This document shows positions 18,240 through 27,828 of a stretch of 64,000 nucleotides of DNA, piece after piece. A program made the position numbers and the translations under genes. The stretch covers positions 124,001 to 188,000 of the forward strand of contig MKUZ01000017.1 in the NCBI GenBank assembly GCA_001899065.1, given 5' to 3'. Position 1 is the stretch's first letter; every line of letters starts with the position of its first letter. This DNA comes from Devosia sp. 66-22 (lineage in GTDB: Bacteria; Pseudomonadota; Alphaproteobacteria; Rhizobiales; Devosiaceae). The notes beneath the pieces were generated by a model. The model did no database searches. It was not told the origin of the DNA and saw only the letters and a program-made list of their open reading frames with translations.

Positions 18240-18992
18240 ATGTGTGGACGCTACGCCTTCCTGCTGCCGCCCGAGGCGATGATTGCCCTGTTCAAGGTGT
18301 TGAACGAGGTGGACTATCCGCCGCGCTACAACATCACGCCCACCCAGCCCATCATCGCCATCGTCGAGCGGCAGGGCCGCCGCACCGCCGAGTTGTTCCG
18401 CTGGGGCCTCGTGCCGGGTTGGGTGAAGGATCCGCGCGAGTTCTCGCTGCTCATCAATGCCCGTGCCGAGACCATGGCCGACAAGCCGTCCTTCCGCGAC
18501 GCGGTACGCAACAGCCGCTGCGTGGTGCCGGCGACGGGCTACTTCGAGTGGATGAAAGGGACCGACGGAGTGCGGCGACCCTACTACATCACCTCGAACG
18601 AGACCGAGACGATGGCCTTTGCCGGGCTCTACTCGACCTGGGCCGGTCCCAATGGCGAGGAAGTCGACACCGTCTGCATCGTCACCGTCGATCCCAATCT
18701 CGAAATCTCCGGCGTTTACGATCGCATGCCTGCCATCCTGCGCGGACAGGCCGCGATCGACGGCTGGCTCAATACCCGCGATGTCGACATCCGCGGCGCA
18801 GTGGGACTGGCGGTGTCGCCGCCGCAGGGCACGATGACCTATCACCCTGTCGGCAAGGCCGTCGGGCGAGCGGACGCCGAAGGACCGGAGCTGATCGCGC
18901 CGCTCACGGCCGAGCAGGCGGCCGAAGAGGCGCAGTCGGCGCGGCCGAGGAAGAAGGCCGCCGGCGGCAGCCAGCTCGACCTGTTCGGCTAG
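18240..18992 (+). CDS. SOS response-associated peptidase (YedK/HMCES family)
   Basis: This 250-residue SRAP-domain protein recognises abasic sites in single-stranded DNA and shields them by forming a covalent DNA-protein crosslink. The catalytic nucleophile is Cys2 in MCGRYAF, exposed when the initiator Met is removed. Other family residues are visible: Asn in YNITPTQP, Glu in ATGYFEWM (about 102-109), and the late His in MTYHPVGKAV. The name peptidase comes from removal of its own Met. The start is certain because Cys2 must follow Met. It overlaps the convergent hemerythrin-like gene by four bases at the stop codons. Confidence 0.94.
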   Translation: MCGRYAFLLPPEAMIALFKVLNEVDYPPRYNITPTQPIIAIVERQGRRTAELFRWGLVPGWVKDPREFSLLINARAETMADKPSFRDAVRNSRCVVPATGYFEWMKGTDGVRRPYYITSNETETMAFAGLYSTWAGPNGEEVDTVCIVTVDPNLEISGVYDRMPAILRGQAAIDGWLNTRDVDIRGAVGLAVSPPQGTMTYHPVGKAVGRADAEGPELIAPLTAEQAAEEAQSARPRKKAAGGSQLDLFG

Positions 18993-19546
18993 ACGAGGCC
19001 GTAATAGCCCAGCGCGTCGCCGATCTGGTCCTCCTCATAGCCGAGGTGCGAAAGCAGCACGCGCTCGAGCGCTTCGAAAATCTCAGTCGCCGCGGTGAAA
19101 TGCGCGGGGGTCGGCTCGGCGGCCAGCTGCTCGAGTGTGGCCATCTGGCGCTCGAGCAACTCATGCACCACGCCATGCTCGGCGCGCAGTCGGTCGGCAA
19201 CCCTGCGATAGCCGTCCGAGATCGCCGCGATGCTGGGGAACAGATACGCGTCCTCGATCGAGTGGTGCGTGTTGACCAGCGCGCAGTACTGCCCGCACAG
19301 CACGCCGAACCGCCGGAGATTGGCGACCATCGCGAGCTTCTCGGTTTCGGCCGCGATCTCCGCTTTGCTCACGAGGCCCGTGCCGGCCCGCTGGATCAGC
19401 ACCTTGACCGTTTGCAACTCGCTCCGGATGTGGTCGTGCACATCGCGCAGATGCTCACCGGCGGCGCGCTGCGCTGGGGTGATGTCTTCCAGCCTGGGCA
19501 CCGTCGGTCGCGTGGCGTCGTCGAGGAAGCCGATATCGAGGATCAT
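18989..19546 (-). CDS. Hemerythrin-like HHE domain protein
   Basis: This 185-residue helical protein has a likely di-iron centre. Candidate ligands are His and Glu residues in HLRDVHDHIRSEL, NTHHSIEDAYLFPSI, LRAEHGVVHELLERQ and a late LLSHLGYEEDQIGD. The spacing HxxxE with H-H-S-I-E-D and E-H-x-x-x-H-E matches the hemerythrin HHE cation-binding domain found in proteins that sense or bind oxygen, nitric oxide or iron. It has no signal peptide, so it acts in the cytoplasm. No partner gene identifies its role. It ends tail-to-tail with the SRAP gene. Confidence 0.87.
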   Translation of the reverse strand: MILDIGFLDDATRPTVPRLEDITPAQRAAGEHLRDVHDHIRSELQTVKVLIQRAGTGLVSKAEIAAETEKLAMVANLRRFGVLCGQYCALVNTHHSIEDAYLFPSIAAISDGYRRVADRLRAEHGVVHELLERQMATLEQLAAEPTPAHFTAATEIFEALERVLLSHLGYEEDQIGDALGYYGLV

Positions 19547-19592
19547 GCGATGTCTCCGTGAGGAGCCGTAGATGATCCCTCCGGGGGCGCAT

Positions 19593-21014
19593 TCAAGTAG
19601 GCACAGCCTTGTGTGCGGAGCCGAGCATCTTGCCGGGGTTGAGGATACCGTTGGGGTCGAGCGCCGACTTGATCGAGTGCATCATGGCGAGCGCGACCGG
19701 ATCCTTCACCCGTTCGAGCAGGCCGGTCTTGAGCTGGCCGATGCCGTGCTCGGCGGAAACCGAGCCGCCCAGCCGGAGCACGATGTCATAGATCGCGGCA
19801 TTGGCGTCCGCCTCGCGCGCCATGAACGCCTTGGGGTCGGCACCGACGGGCTGACTGAAGTTGAAGTGGATGTTGCCATCGCCCATGTGGCCGAACGGGC
19901 AGGGGCGCACACCCTCGATGGCGCGCGCGACCGCGGCGCTGCCCTCGGCAATGAGCCGCGGCACGGCGGCGATCGGCACGGAGACATCGTGCTTGATCGA
20001 GGCGCCTTCCTTAGATTGCACTTCGCTCATCAGCTCGCGCGCCGACCACATCCGCGTCCGCTCCGTCTCGGACTGCGCCACTGTCGCGTCGGCGATGATG
20101 CCGCGCTCGAACGCCTCGGCGAGCGCGGCTTCGAGCGCCCCCGACGCGCTGCCCTTCATCAGGTTGACTTCGACGAGGGCGTACCAGGGAGAAAGGCTCG
20201 CCGCGGGATCCTGGGGGGTCATCTGGTGCTTGAGCAAGAGGTCGAGCCCGAGCCGCGGCATCAGCTCGAACGCCGTAAGCCGCGAGCCTGTGCGCTCGCG
20301 CATCAGGTAGAACAGCTCGAGCGCAGCCTCGGGCCCCGCGACGGAGCAGAATGCCGTTTCATAGCCGACGGGCCTCGGGAAGAGCTTCATGGTTGCCGCC
20401 GTGATGATGCCCAGCGTGCCCTCGGCACCGATGAACAGGTCGCGCAGATCGTAGCCCGTATTGTCCTTCCTGAGCGCGCTCAGGCCCTGGTAGAGCCGGC
20501 CATCGGCGAGGACGGCCTCGATCCCGAGACAGAGCTCGCGGGCATTGCCATAGGCCAGCACCTGCACGCCGCCGGCGTTCGAGCCGAGGAGGCCTCCGAT
20601 CCGCGCCGATCCCTGGCTCGCGAGCCAGAGCGGGAAGATCGCGCCGGCGGCTTCGGCCGCGTCGTGCGCGTGCTGCAGGATCACGCCGGCTTCCACGGTC
20701 ATGTTGCCGGCCTGCGCGTTGACGTCGCGGATGGCATCGAGCCGCTGCAGCGACACGATCACTTCGTCGCCCCGCAGCGGCACCTGCGCGCCCACGAGGC
20801 CAGTATTGCCGCCCTGCGGGATCAGCGGCACGCGATTCTCGTTGGCCCAGCGGGCGATCGCCTGCACCTGCGGGACCGTGGCTGGGCGTACGACCGCGGC
20901 GGCGGGAATGTGGAAGCGTTTGCGCGGCTCGTTGAGATAGGCAGCCATCTGGCCCGGCTCGTCGATCACCGAATCGTCGCCGACGAAAGCGCGAAGTTCA
21001 CCGACTTTCACCAC
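19593..21014 (-). CDS. FAD-linked oxidase, 2-hydroxyacid dehydrogenase type
   Basis: This 473-residue flavoenzyme has an N-terminal PCMH-type FAD-binding domain ([15 protein letters not shown], about 72-88, and [17 protein letters not shown]) and a C-terminal FAD-oxidase domain. The latter includes [13 protein letters not shown] and the end motif [16 protein letters not shown], whose His is used in catalysis and in FAD or metal binding. This architecture covers D-lactate, D-2-hydroxyglutarate and glycolate dehydrogenases; I cannot decide among them. I chose the GTG at 21014, with AGGGG seven bases upstream, because earlier in-frame residues read into the fabI promoter region and are unlike the family. 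It is divergent from fabI. Confidence 0.9.
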   Translation of the reverse strand: MVKVGELRAFVGDDSVIDEPGQMAAYLNEPRKRFHIPAAAVVRPATVPQVQAIARWANENRVPLIPQGGNTGLVGAQVPLRGDEVIVSLQRLDAIRDVNAQAGNMTVEAGVILQHAHDAAEAAGAIFPLWLASQGSARIGGLLGSNAGGVQVLAYGNARELCLGIEAVLADGRLYQGLSALRKDNTGYDLRDLFIGAEGTLGIITAATMKLFPRPVGYETAFCSVAGPEAALELFYLMRERTGSRLTAFELMPRLGLDLLLKHQMTPQDPAASLSPWYALVEVNLMKGSASGALEAALAEAFERGIIADATVAQSETERTRMWSARELMSEVQSKEGASIKHDVSVPIAAVPRLIAEGSAAVARAIEGVRPCPFGHMGDGNIHFNFSQPVGADPKAFMAREADANAAIYDIVLRLGGSVSAEHGIGQLKTGLLERVKDPVALAMMHSIKSALDPNGILNPGKMLGSAHKAVPT

Positions 21015-21114
21015 GAAAGTGCCCCTACATTTGCCGTCGTTTGGCAGGATATGGACTGATATTGCCCCGTATGGCAGAAGGCCAGCAAACCCAACTCCCA
21101 GGAGGAAATTCCCT

Positions 21115-21924
21115 ATGGCCGAAGGACTTATGGCAGGCAAGCGCGGCCTGATCATGGGCGTTGCCAACAACCGCTCCATCGCCTGGGGAATCGCCAAGGC
21201 CCTACACGCCCAGGGCGCCGAGATTGCCTTTAGTTATCAAGGGGAAGCGCTGAAGAAGCGGGTCGAGCCGCTGGCCGCCGAAGTCGGCTCCGACTTTCTC
21301 GTCGAGTGCGACGTCACCAGTGACGAGGCGATGGATGAGACCTTCCGCCAGATCAAGGAGAAATGGGGCCGCCTCGACTTCCTCGTCCACGCCATCGGTT
21401 TTTCCGACAAGAACGAGCTCGAAGGCCGCTACATCGAGACCTCTTCGGCCAATTTCCAACTGACAATGAACGTGTCGGTCTACAGCTTCACCGCCGTCGC
21501 CAAGCGCGCCGAGCCGCTGATGAGCGCCGGCGGTACGCTGCTGACGCTGACCTATTACGGCGCCGTCAAATACGTGCCGAACTACAACGTCATGGGCGTG
21601 GCCAAGGCGGCGCTCGAGGCGTCGGTGCGCTATCTCGCGGTCGACCTCGGCAAGGCTGGTATTCGCGTCAACGCGATTTCCGCAGGCGCTATCAAGACGC
21701 TGGCCGCTTCCGGCATTTCCGGCCTGCGCGACATGCTGCACTGGCAGGAGGCCAATGCGGCGCTGCGGCGCAACGTCGATATCGACGATGTCGGCAAGGC
21801 CGGACTTTATTTGCTGTCCGACTTGTCATCGGGCGTGACTGGCGAGATCCAGTATGTCGATGCCGGCTTCAACATCGTCGGCATGAAGCTGATGGACGAG
21901 CCCGAGACCCCTCCCACCGCCTGA
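21115..21924 (+). CDS. fabI: Enoyl-ACP reductase (NADH), FabI
   Basis: This enzyme makes the last reduction in each round of type II fatty-acid synthesis. The 269-residue SDR fold starts with the nucleotide-binding sequence [19 protein letters not shown]. The atypical FabI catalytic pair Tyr-x6-Lys is visible in [20 protein letters not shown]. The segment [18 protein letters not shown] is the hallmark substrate loop. The ATG at 21115 is preceded by a perfect AGGAGG; an in-frame upstream extension to 21019 is in the divergent promoter. It forms a run with a histidine phosphatase gene (6-base gap) and aroC, an order seen in other Rhizobiales. Confidence 0.96.
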   Translation: MAEGLMAGKRGLIMGVANNRSIAWGIAKALHAQGAEIAFSYQGEALKKRVEPLAAEVGSDFLVECDVTSDEAMDETFRQIKEKWGRLDFLVHAIGFSDKNELEGRYIETSSANFQLTMNVSVYSFTAVAKRAEPLMSAGGTLLTLTYYGAVKYVPNYNVMGVAKAALEASVRYLAVDLGKAGIRVNAISAGAIKTLAASGISGLRDMLHWQEANAALRRNVDIDDVGKAGLYLLSDLSSGVTGEIQYVDAGFNIVGMKLMDEPETPPTA

Positions 21925-21930
21925 GACCAA

Positions 21931-22560
21931 ATGGCCGAACTCGAGTGGCCGGAACTTTATTTCGTCCGGCATGGCGAAACCGACTGGAATGCCGAAGGGC
22001 GTTACCAGGGAAGCAGGGACATTCCGCTCAACGATCGGGGCCGGGGACAAGCCGCGCTCAACGGCGAGCTGCTCAAGCAACTGCTCGATCGCGCCGGTCG
22101 CGTCGCGACCGACTTCTCCTGGTATGTGTCGCCGCTCGGCCGCACCCGCGAAACCATGGACCTGGTCCGTCGCGGCATCGGCGAGCCGCTGCCGGACATC
22201 ACCATCGATCCGCGCCTGATCGAAATTTCGTTCGGCGTCTATGAGGGGCGCCTGCACGCCGACCTCGCCGCCGGCGAGATGGCGATTGCCGGCGAACGCG
22301 ATGCGAGCTTCTGGCACTTCAATCCGCCCGAAGGCGAGAGCTACGAGGACGTCGCCGGTCGTGTGTCCGCCTTCGGCGCTTCGCTCACCGGCCCATCGGT
22401 GATCGTCTCGCATGGCGGCATTCTGCGCGTGTTGCGTCATCTGATCGAAGGCTTCCCGCACGAGCGAGCGGTCAACTGGTTCCCGCCGCAGGATTCGGTG
22501 GTCCATTTCATCGACGGCAAATCTGTGGTCTATCCGGCTGGGCAGAGCTGGGACGACTAG
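21931..22560 (+). CDS. Histidine phosphatase family protein
   Basis: This 209-residue enzyme belongs to the phosphoglycerate-mutase-like superfamily. The phosphohistidine signature is LYFVRHGETDWNAEGRYQG (about 6-24). The second catalytic His lies in VIVSHGGILRVLRH, and an acid in the ISFGVYEG segment. It acts on an unidentified phosphate ester; the sequence does not separate mutase from phosphatase, but the short length and loss of the mutase loops favour phosphatase. It sits between fabI and aroC on the same strand, six bases after fabI and 30 before aroC. Confidence 0.9.
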   Translation: MAELEWPELYFVRHGETDWNAEGRYQGSRDIPLNDRGRGQAALNGELLKQLLDRAGRVATDFSWYVSPLGRTRETMDLVRRGIGEPLPDITIDPRLIEISFGVYEGRLHADLAAGEMAIAGERDASFWHFNPPEGESYEDVAGRVSAFGASLTGPSVIVSHGGILRVLRHLIEGFPHERAVNWFPPQDSVVHFIDGKSVVYPAGQSWDD

Positions 22561-22590
22561 CCCGTCCGGCGCGAGGACAAAGAAAGCGCG

Positions 22591-23697
22591 ATGAGTTTCA
22601 ACACCTTCGGCCACATGTTCCGCTTCACCACCTGGGGGGAGAGCCACGGGCCAGCGCTCGGCGTCGTCGTCGATGGCTGCCCGCCGGGCCTTCCGCTGTC
22701 TGCTGCGATGATCCAGCGCGACCTCGACCGCCGCAAGCCGGGCCAGTCCCGCTTCACCACGCAGCGCCGCGAGGATGATGCGGTCAAGATCATGTCTGGC
22801 GTGTTCGAGGACGAGTCGGATGGCGTGGTCAAAACCACCGGCACGCCAATCTCGCTGCTGATCGAAAACACGGATCAGCGCTCCAAGGACTATTCGGAGA
22901 TCAAGGACAAGTTCCGGCCGGGGCACGCCGACTTCACCTATCTGCAGAAATACGGCATCCGCGACTACAAGGGCTCGGGCCGCGCGTCGGCGCGCGAGAC
23001 GGCAGCACGCGTCGCGGCGGGTGCGGTGGCGCGGCAGGTGCTGGGCGGCGTGCGCATCCGCGGCTCGCTGGTCCAGATAGGCCCCTATAAGATCGACTAC
23101 GCCAATTTCGACTGGGACGAGGTGAGCAGGAACCCATTCTTCTGCGCTGACCCGGTGGCGGCCAAGGAGTGGGAGCCCTATCTCGACGGCATCCGCAAGG
23201 CCGGCAATTCAGTGGGCGCCGTGATCGAGGTCGTGGCCGAGGGCGTACCACCGGGCTGGGGCGCGCCAATCTACGGCAAGCTTAGCGCCGACCTCGCTTC
23301 GGCGATGATGTCGATCAATGCGGTCAAGGGCGTCGAGATCGGCGAAGGCTTTGCCGCTGCGTCACTTACCGGCTGGGAGAATGCCGACGAGATGCGCGCC
23401 GGGAACGCCGGACCCTATTTCAAGACCAACAAGGCCGGCGGTGTGCTGGGTGGCATTTCGAACGGCGATCCCGTCGTCGTGCGCTTCGCGGTCAAGCCGA
23501 CCTCCTCGATCCTGACGCCGCGCGAGACGGTGACGACGGACTACGAGAACACCGACGTGATCACCAAGGGCCGCCATGACCCTTGCGTCGGCATCCGCGC
23601 GGTGCCGATCGGCGAGGCGATGATGGCCTGCGTGCTGGCCGACCACTTCCTGCGCCACCGCGGCCAGACAGGACGCGACGGCGGCATTGGCTACTAG
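22591..23697 (+). CDS. aroC: Chorismate synthase
   Basis: This is the last enzyme of the shikimate pathway. It converts EPSP to chorismate using reduced FMN. All three signatures are visible: [20 protein letters not shown] at the start, [18 protein letters not shown] (about 130-147), and [17 protein letters not shown] near the end. The 368 residues are normal length, and the start fits the conserved [10 protein letters not shown]. It is the last gene of the fabI–phosphatase–aroC run and is convergent with an aldo/keto reductase gene, with a long-stem palindrome between them. Confidence 0.97.
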   Translation: MSFNTFGHMFRFTTWGESHGPALGVVVDGCPPGLPLSAAMIQRDLDRRKPGQSRFTTQRREDDAVKIMSGVFEDESDGVVKTTGTPISLLIENTDQRSKDYSEIKDKFRPGHADFTYLQKYGIRDYKGSGRASARETAARVAAGAVARQVLGGVRIRGSLVQIGPYKIDYANFDWDEVSRNPFFCADPVAAKEWEPYLDGIRKAGNSVGAVIEVVAEGVPPGWGAPIYGKLSADLASAMMSINAVKGVEIGEGFAAASLTGWENADEMRAGNAGPYFKTNKAGGVLGGISNGDPVVVRFAVKPTSSILTPRETVTTDYENTDVITKGRHDPCVGIRAVPIGEAMMACVLADHFLRHRGQTGRDGGIGY

Positions 23698-23705
23698 AGT
23701 CGCGT

Positions 23706-23745
23706 CTTCCGCTCGCTCCGGCCGGATTTCTCGGGCGAGCGGAAG
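23706..23745. repeat. Inverted repeat between aroC and aldo/keto reductase
   Basis: The perfect 10-base arms CTTCCGCTCG and CGAGCGGAAG are separated by 20 bases in the gap between two convergent genes. There is no T run on either side, so it may be a rho-dependent or mRNA 3'-end stabilising hairpin and not a classical terminator. Confidence 0.5.
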
Positions 23746-23776
23746 CACCCATCGGAGGTGAGCCTCGGGTCGTCGG

Positions 23777-24772
23777 CTACTCGCGCGCGAGGGCTCGCGG
23801 AGCTTCGGGCTTGTTGCCGAGGATCTCGTCGATCCGGGCCATCACGTCGGGCGTCAGCTTCGACTTGTGGTCCAGCGCCTTGAGATTGTCCTCGAGCTGG
23901 CTCTTCTTGCTGGCGCCAAGGATAACTGTTGATACGTTCGGGTTGGCGTTGCACCAGAGCAGGGCGAGGTGGTGGACGGGGAGGCTCATATCCCTCGCCA
24001 GCACGGCGAGCTTCTTGACCTTCTCGATTTTGGCCTTGCCCGCCTCGGACTCAAGGTTGCGCTTCAGCCACTCGTAGCCAGGCAGGTTCACGCGGCTGTC
24101 GGCGGGGATGCCATCATTGTACTTGCCGGTGAGGAAGCCCGAGGCGAGCGGCGACCAGATGGTGGTGCCCAGGCCCATTTCGTAGAGCGGCAGATATTCT
24201 TTCTCGACGTTCTCGCGCCGGAACATGTTGTATTCGGGCTGCTCCATGGTGGGTGGCGTCAGGTGCTCGCGGCGGGCGACGAGATGCGCCTCGGTGAGCT
24301 GCTGCGCATTCCACTCGGACGTGCCCCAGTAGATGACCTTGCCCTGCACGATGAGGTTGTGCATGGCGCGCACGGTTTCCTCGATGGGCGTATCGATGTC
24401 AGGGCGGTGGCAGAAATAGAGGTCGAGATAGTCGACCTGCAGGCGCTTCAGCGCCTGGTGGGCGCCATCGGTGACGTGCTTGGCGCTGAGGCCCTTCTGC
24501 GTCGGCTTGCTGCCGCCCCAGAAGACCTTGGAGGACACCATATAGGTGTCGCGGCTCCAGTTGAGCTTCTTGAGCGCCTCGCCCATCACGATCTCGGCGT
24601 TGCCCTGCTCGTAGCCCTCGGCATTGTCGAAGAAGTTGATGCCGTTGTCATAGGCCGTAGCCATGATCGAGGCGGCGGCGTCTTCGCCCACCTGCTTGGC
24701 GAAGGTGACCCAGGCGCCGAAGGAGAACTCAGAAACACGAAGGCCGGATTTGCCGAGGCGGCGATAGTCCAT
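23777..24772 (-). CDS. Aldo/keto reductase, Kv-beta-like
   Basis: This 331-residue NADPH-dependent TIM-barrel oxidoreductase reduces aldehydes. The catalytic tetrad is visible: Asp and Tyr in GINFFDNAEGYEQGNAE (about 45-60), Lys in VSSKVFWGG, and His in DLYFCHRPDID. The sequences TIWSPLASGFLTGKYNDG and STVILGASKKSQLEDNL are typical of the potassium-channel-beta-like AKR group. Members in bacteria act on methylglyoxal or other short aldehydes; the real substrate is unknown. The ATG at 24772 gives the conserved start MDYRRLGKSGLRVSEFS. The upstream 27-residue extension is Arg-rich and not credible. Confidence 0.93.
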   Translation of the reverse strand: MDYRRLGKSGLRVSEFSFGAWVTFAKQVGEDAAASIMATAYDNGINFFDNAEGYEQGNAEIVMGEALKKLNWSRDTYMVSSKVFWGGSKPTQKGLSAKHVTDGAHQALKRLQVDYLDLYFCHRPDIDTPIEETVRAMHNLIVQGKVIYWGTSEWNAQQLTEAHLVARREHLTPPTMEQPEYNMFRRENVEKEYLPLYEMGLGTTIWSPLASGFLTGKYNDGIPADSRVNLPGYEWLKRNLESEAGKAKIEKVKKLAVLARDMSLPVHHLALLWCNANPNVSTVILGASKKSQLEDNLKALDHKSKLTPDVMARIDEILGNKPEAPRALARE

Positions 24773-24871
24773 GGTGATACCTGCTGATCTGATATGTCGT
24801 TGAAACGATCGCGCAACCGGCCGGGGAGGCCGGCGCCGCGCTGGCGGCTTCAATCGTTGACTGACGATATA

Positions 24872-25609
24872 TCAGCCGCAGCGGAACAGCGCCACGATTT
24901 CCTTGTTGCCGCCGCCGCCCGATATCGGCGAGGGCAGAGCCTGCCGCAGCGACCAGCCGGCGCGGGCAAGAAAGGCGACGACATCGTCGCGGGCCCGGGC
25001 GATCGCCGCGGCGTCGGTGACGATGCCGCCCTTGCCGATATTGTCGCGGCCCACCTCGAACTGCGGCTTGATCAGGATCACCGCGTCGGCGCCCGGCCGG
25101 CAGAGGGCGAGCGGGGCGCCGAGCACCTTGGTGACGGAGACGAAGCTGACGTCGCACACGAGCAGATCGATCGGCTCGCGGATGATTCTGTCCGTGAGGT
25201 CGCGGGCATTAAGCCCTTCCAGCGACTCGACATTGCCCAGCGCCTGAAGCTGCGGATGAAGCTGATCGCGGCCGACATCGACGGCGTAGATCTTGGCCGC
25301 GCCGCGCTCGGCCAGCACCTGGGTGAAGCCGCCGGTTGAGGCGCCCACGTCGAGGCAGACCTTCCCCGCGACGGCGATGCCGCCGGCGTCGAGCCCGGCG
25401 ATCAGCTTGAGTGCGGCGCGGGAGACGTAGCCGCCCGCCGGGTCATCGAGCGCGATGCTGTCGCCAGGCCCCACCATCTGGCTCGGCTTTGCGGCAGGAG
25501 CGCCGTTGATGGTGACTGTGCCCCGCAGGACGGCGTCGCGGGCCCGGGCGCGGCTCTGGACGAGACCGCGCTGCTCGAGGGCAAGATCGAGTCGGACGCG
25601 GTCGGACAT
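24872..25609 (-). CDS. tlyA: TlyA family rRNA methyltransferase
   Basis: This 245-residue protein combines an N-terminal S4 RNA-binding domain (RVRLDLALEQRGLVQSRARA, about 3-65) with a C-terminal FtsJ-like SAM-dependent methyltransferase. The SAM motif is CLDVGASTGGFTQVLAERG and a downstream motif is LLVCDVSFVSVTKVL. Members 2'-O-methylate 16S and/or 23S rRNA; some were first described as hemolysins. It lies 65 bases downstream of xseB on the same strand. In several other Rhizobiales dxs sits between these two genes; here it is absent. Confidence 0.93.
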   Translation of the reverse strand: MSDRVRLDLALEQRGLVQSRARARDAVLRGTVTINGAPAAKPSQMVGPGDSIALDDPAGGYVSRAALKLIAGLDAGGIAVAGKVCLDVGASTGGFTQVLAERGAAKIYAVDVGRDQLHPQLQALGNVESLEGLNARDLTDRIIREPIDLLVCDVSFVSVTKVLGAPLALCRPGADAVILIKPQFEVGRDNIGKGGIVTDAAAIARARDDVVAFLARAGWSLRQALPSPISGGGGNKEIVALFRCG

Positions 25610-25674
25610 GTCAGACAGCTCTCGTTGCTCGCCGATCGCCGACGGTCGAGGAATGCGACCGCCAACGTGACGGC

Positions 25675-25920
25675 TCAGGTGTCAAGCGGCTCGGTACCGA
25701 CCGGTTTGCCGTTGCGCAGGGCGATCTTCTCGATGCGCGCCTCGGCGGCCTTGAGCAGCCCTTCGCAATGCGACTTGAGGGCTTCGCCGCGCTCGTAGAT
25801 GGCGATCGATTCGGCGAGCGGCGCCTTGCCGCCCTCGAGGCGCGCGACGATGCCTTCGAGCTCGGTGAGCGCGGCTTCGAAGGTCATTGTCTTGACGTCG
25901 TCGGTGGCGAGATCGGCCAA
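25675..25920 (-). CDS. xseB: Exodeoxyribonuclease VII small subunit
   Basis: This 81-residue helical protein partners with XseA to form the nuclease that degrades single-stranded DNA to short oligonucleotides. The signature [20 protein letters not shown] followed by [15 protein letters not shown] is nearly diagnostic of XseB. The start lies two bases after the stop of the histone-deacetylase-like gene, so the two are almost certainly co-transcribed. XseA is not encoded in this window. Confidence 0.95.
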   Translation of the reverse strand: MADLATDDVKTMTFEAALTELEGIVARLEGGKAPLAESIAIYERGEALKSHCEGLLKAAEARIEKIALRNGKPVGTEPLDT

Positions 25921-25922
25921 AA

Positions 25923-26849
25923 TCAGCTCATCAGTGCAGTGACATGGGCGGCGACGCCGGTGGCGAGGCCCTGCCGGTCATAACCCCCTTCGAGCATCGA
26001 GACAATGCGCCCGCCGCAGCACCGGTCGGCGACCTCGCGCAGCCTGAGGGTGAGCCAGGCGAAGTCCTCGGGATGCCAGTTCAACTGGGCGAGCGGATCG
26101 CGGTAATCGGCATCGAAGCCGGCCGAAACCAAAATGAAATCCGGCCGAAAGTCAGTCAAAGTCGGGATGATTTGAGCATCATAAGCGGCCCGCATCTCGT
26201 CTTTGCCGGAGCGGGCGGCGAGCGGCGCGTTGAGGATGTTGTTGCGCACGCCGGTCTCGCTGGCGGCGCCGGTGCCGGGGAACAGCGGCATCTGGTGCGT
26301 CGAGGCGTACATGACCGTGGGATCGTCGTAGAAGATGTCCTGCGTGCCGTTGCCGTGATGGACGTCGAAATCGACGATGGCGACGCGCTCGGCGCCGTAC
26401 TTGCGCTGCGCCTCGCGGGCGACGATGGCGATGGTGTTGATGAGGCAGAAGCCCATCGGCCGCTCGCGCTCGGCGTGGTGGCCGGGCGGGCGGACGGCGC
26501 AGAAGGCGTTCTCGACTTCGCCCAGGGCGACGGCGTCGAGCGCGGCGAGCCCGCCGCCCAGTGCCGTGCCGACGGCATCGAGCGAGGTGGAGGAGATGAA
26601 GGTGTCCTCGTCGATCTGCGCCATGCCCTCGGCGGGTCGTGCCTGGGCGAGGGCCTGCAGATAGCCGGGCGCGTGGACGAGGTCGGCGAGGGTGAGGTCG
26701 CCGCCCGGCGCGTCGCGGCGGATCAGGGCCGGAAAGTCGGCAGGCGCGAGGATTTCCTCGATGGCGCGGATGCGCTCGGCGCGCTCCGGATGGCCCGCCG
26801 GGGTCCGGTGGCTCTCGAAATTGCGCTGGCTGACGAGCAGGGTGGCCAT
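25923..26849 (-). CDS. Histone deacetylase family protein (acetylpolyamine/acetoin-utilisation type)
   Basis: This 308-residue zinc deacetylase has the arginase-deacetylase fold. Active-site motifs are [17 protein letters not shown] (two catalytic His residues), [16 protein letters not shown] (zinc Asp and His), and [15 protein letters not shown] (zinc Asp), with a C-terminal MLEGGYD. Bacterial members deacetylate polyamines, acetoin-related or protein lysine substrates; which one applies here is not visible. The ATG at 26849 starts [22 protein letters not shown], a standard family start. It heads a three-gene run with xseB and tlyA and is divergent from tsaC with a 48-base gap. Confidence 0.94.
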   Translation of the reverse strand: MATLLVSQRNFESHRTPAGHPERAERIRAIEEILAPADFPALIRRDAPGGDLTLADLVHAPGYLQALAQARPAEGMAQIDEDTFISSTSLDAVGTALGGGLAALDAVALGEVENAFCAVRPPGHHAERERPMGFCLINTIAIVAREAQRKYGAERVAIVDFDVHHGNGTQDIFYDDPTVMYASTHQMPLFPGTGAASETGVRNNILNAPLAARSGKDEMRAAYDAQIIPTLTDFRPDFILVSAGFDADYRDPLAQLNWHPEDFAWLTLRLREVADRCCGGRIVSMLEGGYDRQGLATGVAAHVTALMS

Positions 26850-26897
26850 GTCAGTGATTCCTTGACGGGCACAGCCCCCCTTGTCAAACAGCGCCGC

Positions 26898-27827
26898 ATG
26901 GCCGGGCCCGTTCCGCACAGGCAAGATGTGAGCGACTTCGCAGCGACCCTGCAGCGGGGCGAGGTTGTCGCGTTCCCCACCGAGACGGTCTACGGGTTGG
27001 GCGCCGATGCGACCAACTCGGACGCGGTGCTCAAGATCTACGAGACCAAGGGCCGGCCGCGCTTCAATCCGCTGATCGTCCACGTGACCGATGTCGCGAT
27101 GGCCCGGCGCCATGTGAGCTTCTCGCCGCTGGCCGAAACGCTTGCCCGATTCTGGCCGGGGCCGCTGACGCTGGTGCTGCCGCGGCTGCCGGAGGCCGGG
27201 CTGAGTGACATCGTGACGGCGGGGCTCGATACGGTGGGCGTGCGGGTGCCGAACCATCCGCTGGCGCTCGAACTGATCGGCGCGGCGGGCGTGCCGCTGG
27301 CGGCGCCGTCGGCCAATCCATCCGGCAAGCTGTCGCCGACGACGGCCGAGCAGGTGCGGCGGGCGTTCGGCGGACGGGTGCCCGTGCTCGATGGCGGCCC
27401 GTGCATGGCGGGAGTCGAGTCGACGATCCTTGCGGTCGAGGGCGGGACGGTGACGCAACTGCGCGCCGGCGCCCTGGCGCGCGAGGAGATCGAGCGGGCG
27501 ATCGGCCAGCCGGTGACGGTAGCGGCGGAGGGCGCGGCAGTGGCGTCGCCCGGCATGCTCGCGAGCCACTATGCGCCGAACGCAGCGCTGCGGCTCAACG
27601 CCAGGGCGGCGGAGCCGGGAGAGGCCTACCTCGGCTTCGGTCCGGGCGAGGCGACGCTGAACCTGTCGGCCGAAGGCGATCTGCACGAGGCGGCGCGCAA
27701 CCTGTTCGCGATGCTGCACGAGCTCGATACGCGGGCCACGCGGATCGCAGTCGCGCCGATCCCGCGGGCCGGCCTGGGCGAGGCGATCAACGACAGGCTG
27801 AAGCGCGCCGCGGCGCCGCGAGGGTGA
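26898..27827 (+). CDS. tsaC: L-threonylcarbamoyladenylate synthase, Sua5 type
   Basis: This enzyme makes threonylcarbamoyl-AMP from threonine, bicarbonate and ATP for the t6A37 modification of tRNAs that read ANN codons. The YrdC domain occupies about residues 14-200, with GEVVAFPTETVYGLGADAT, KGRPRFNPLIVHV and LAAPSANPSGKLSPT. The extra C-terminal Sua5 domain (HYAPNAALRLNAR onward) makes 309 residues and marks it as the long Sua5 form and not short TsaC. I chose the ATG at 26898; a GTG at 26928 is possible but would cut close to the domain. The next gene starts one base after its stop. Confidence 0.93.
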   Translation: MAGPVPHRQDVSDFAATLQRGEVVAFPTETVYGLGADATNSDAVLKIYETKGRPRFNPLIVHVTDVAMARRHVSFSPLAETLARFWPGPLTLVLPRLPEAGLSDIVTAGLDTVGVRVPNHPLALELIGAAGVPLAAPSANPSGKLSPTTAEQVRRAFGGRVPVLDGGPCMAGVESTILAVEGGTVTQLRAGALAREEIERAIGQPVTVAAEGAAVASPGMLASHYAPNAALRLNARAAEPGEAYLGFGPGEATLNLSAEGDLHEAARNLFAMLHELDTRATRIAVAPIPRAGLGEAINDRLKRAAAPRG

Positions 27828-27828
27828 G

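Noticed and set aside
23706-23745. Inverted repeat read as a rho-independent terminator
   Set aside because: The stem is good, but the loop is 20 bases long and there is no T run on either strand, so I list it only as a repeat.
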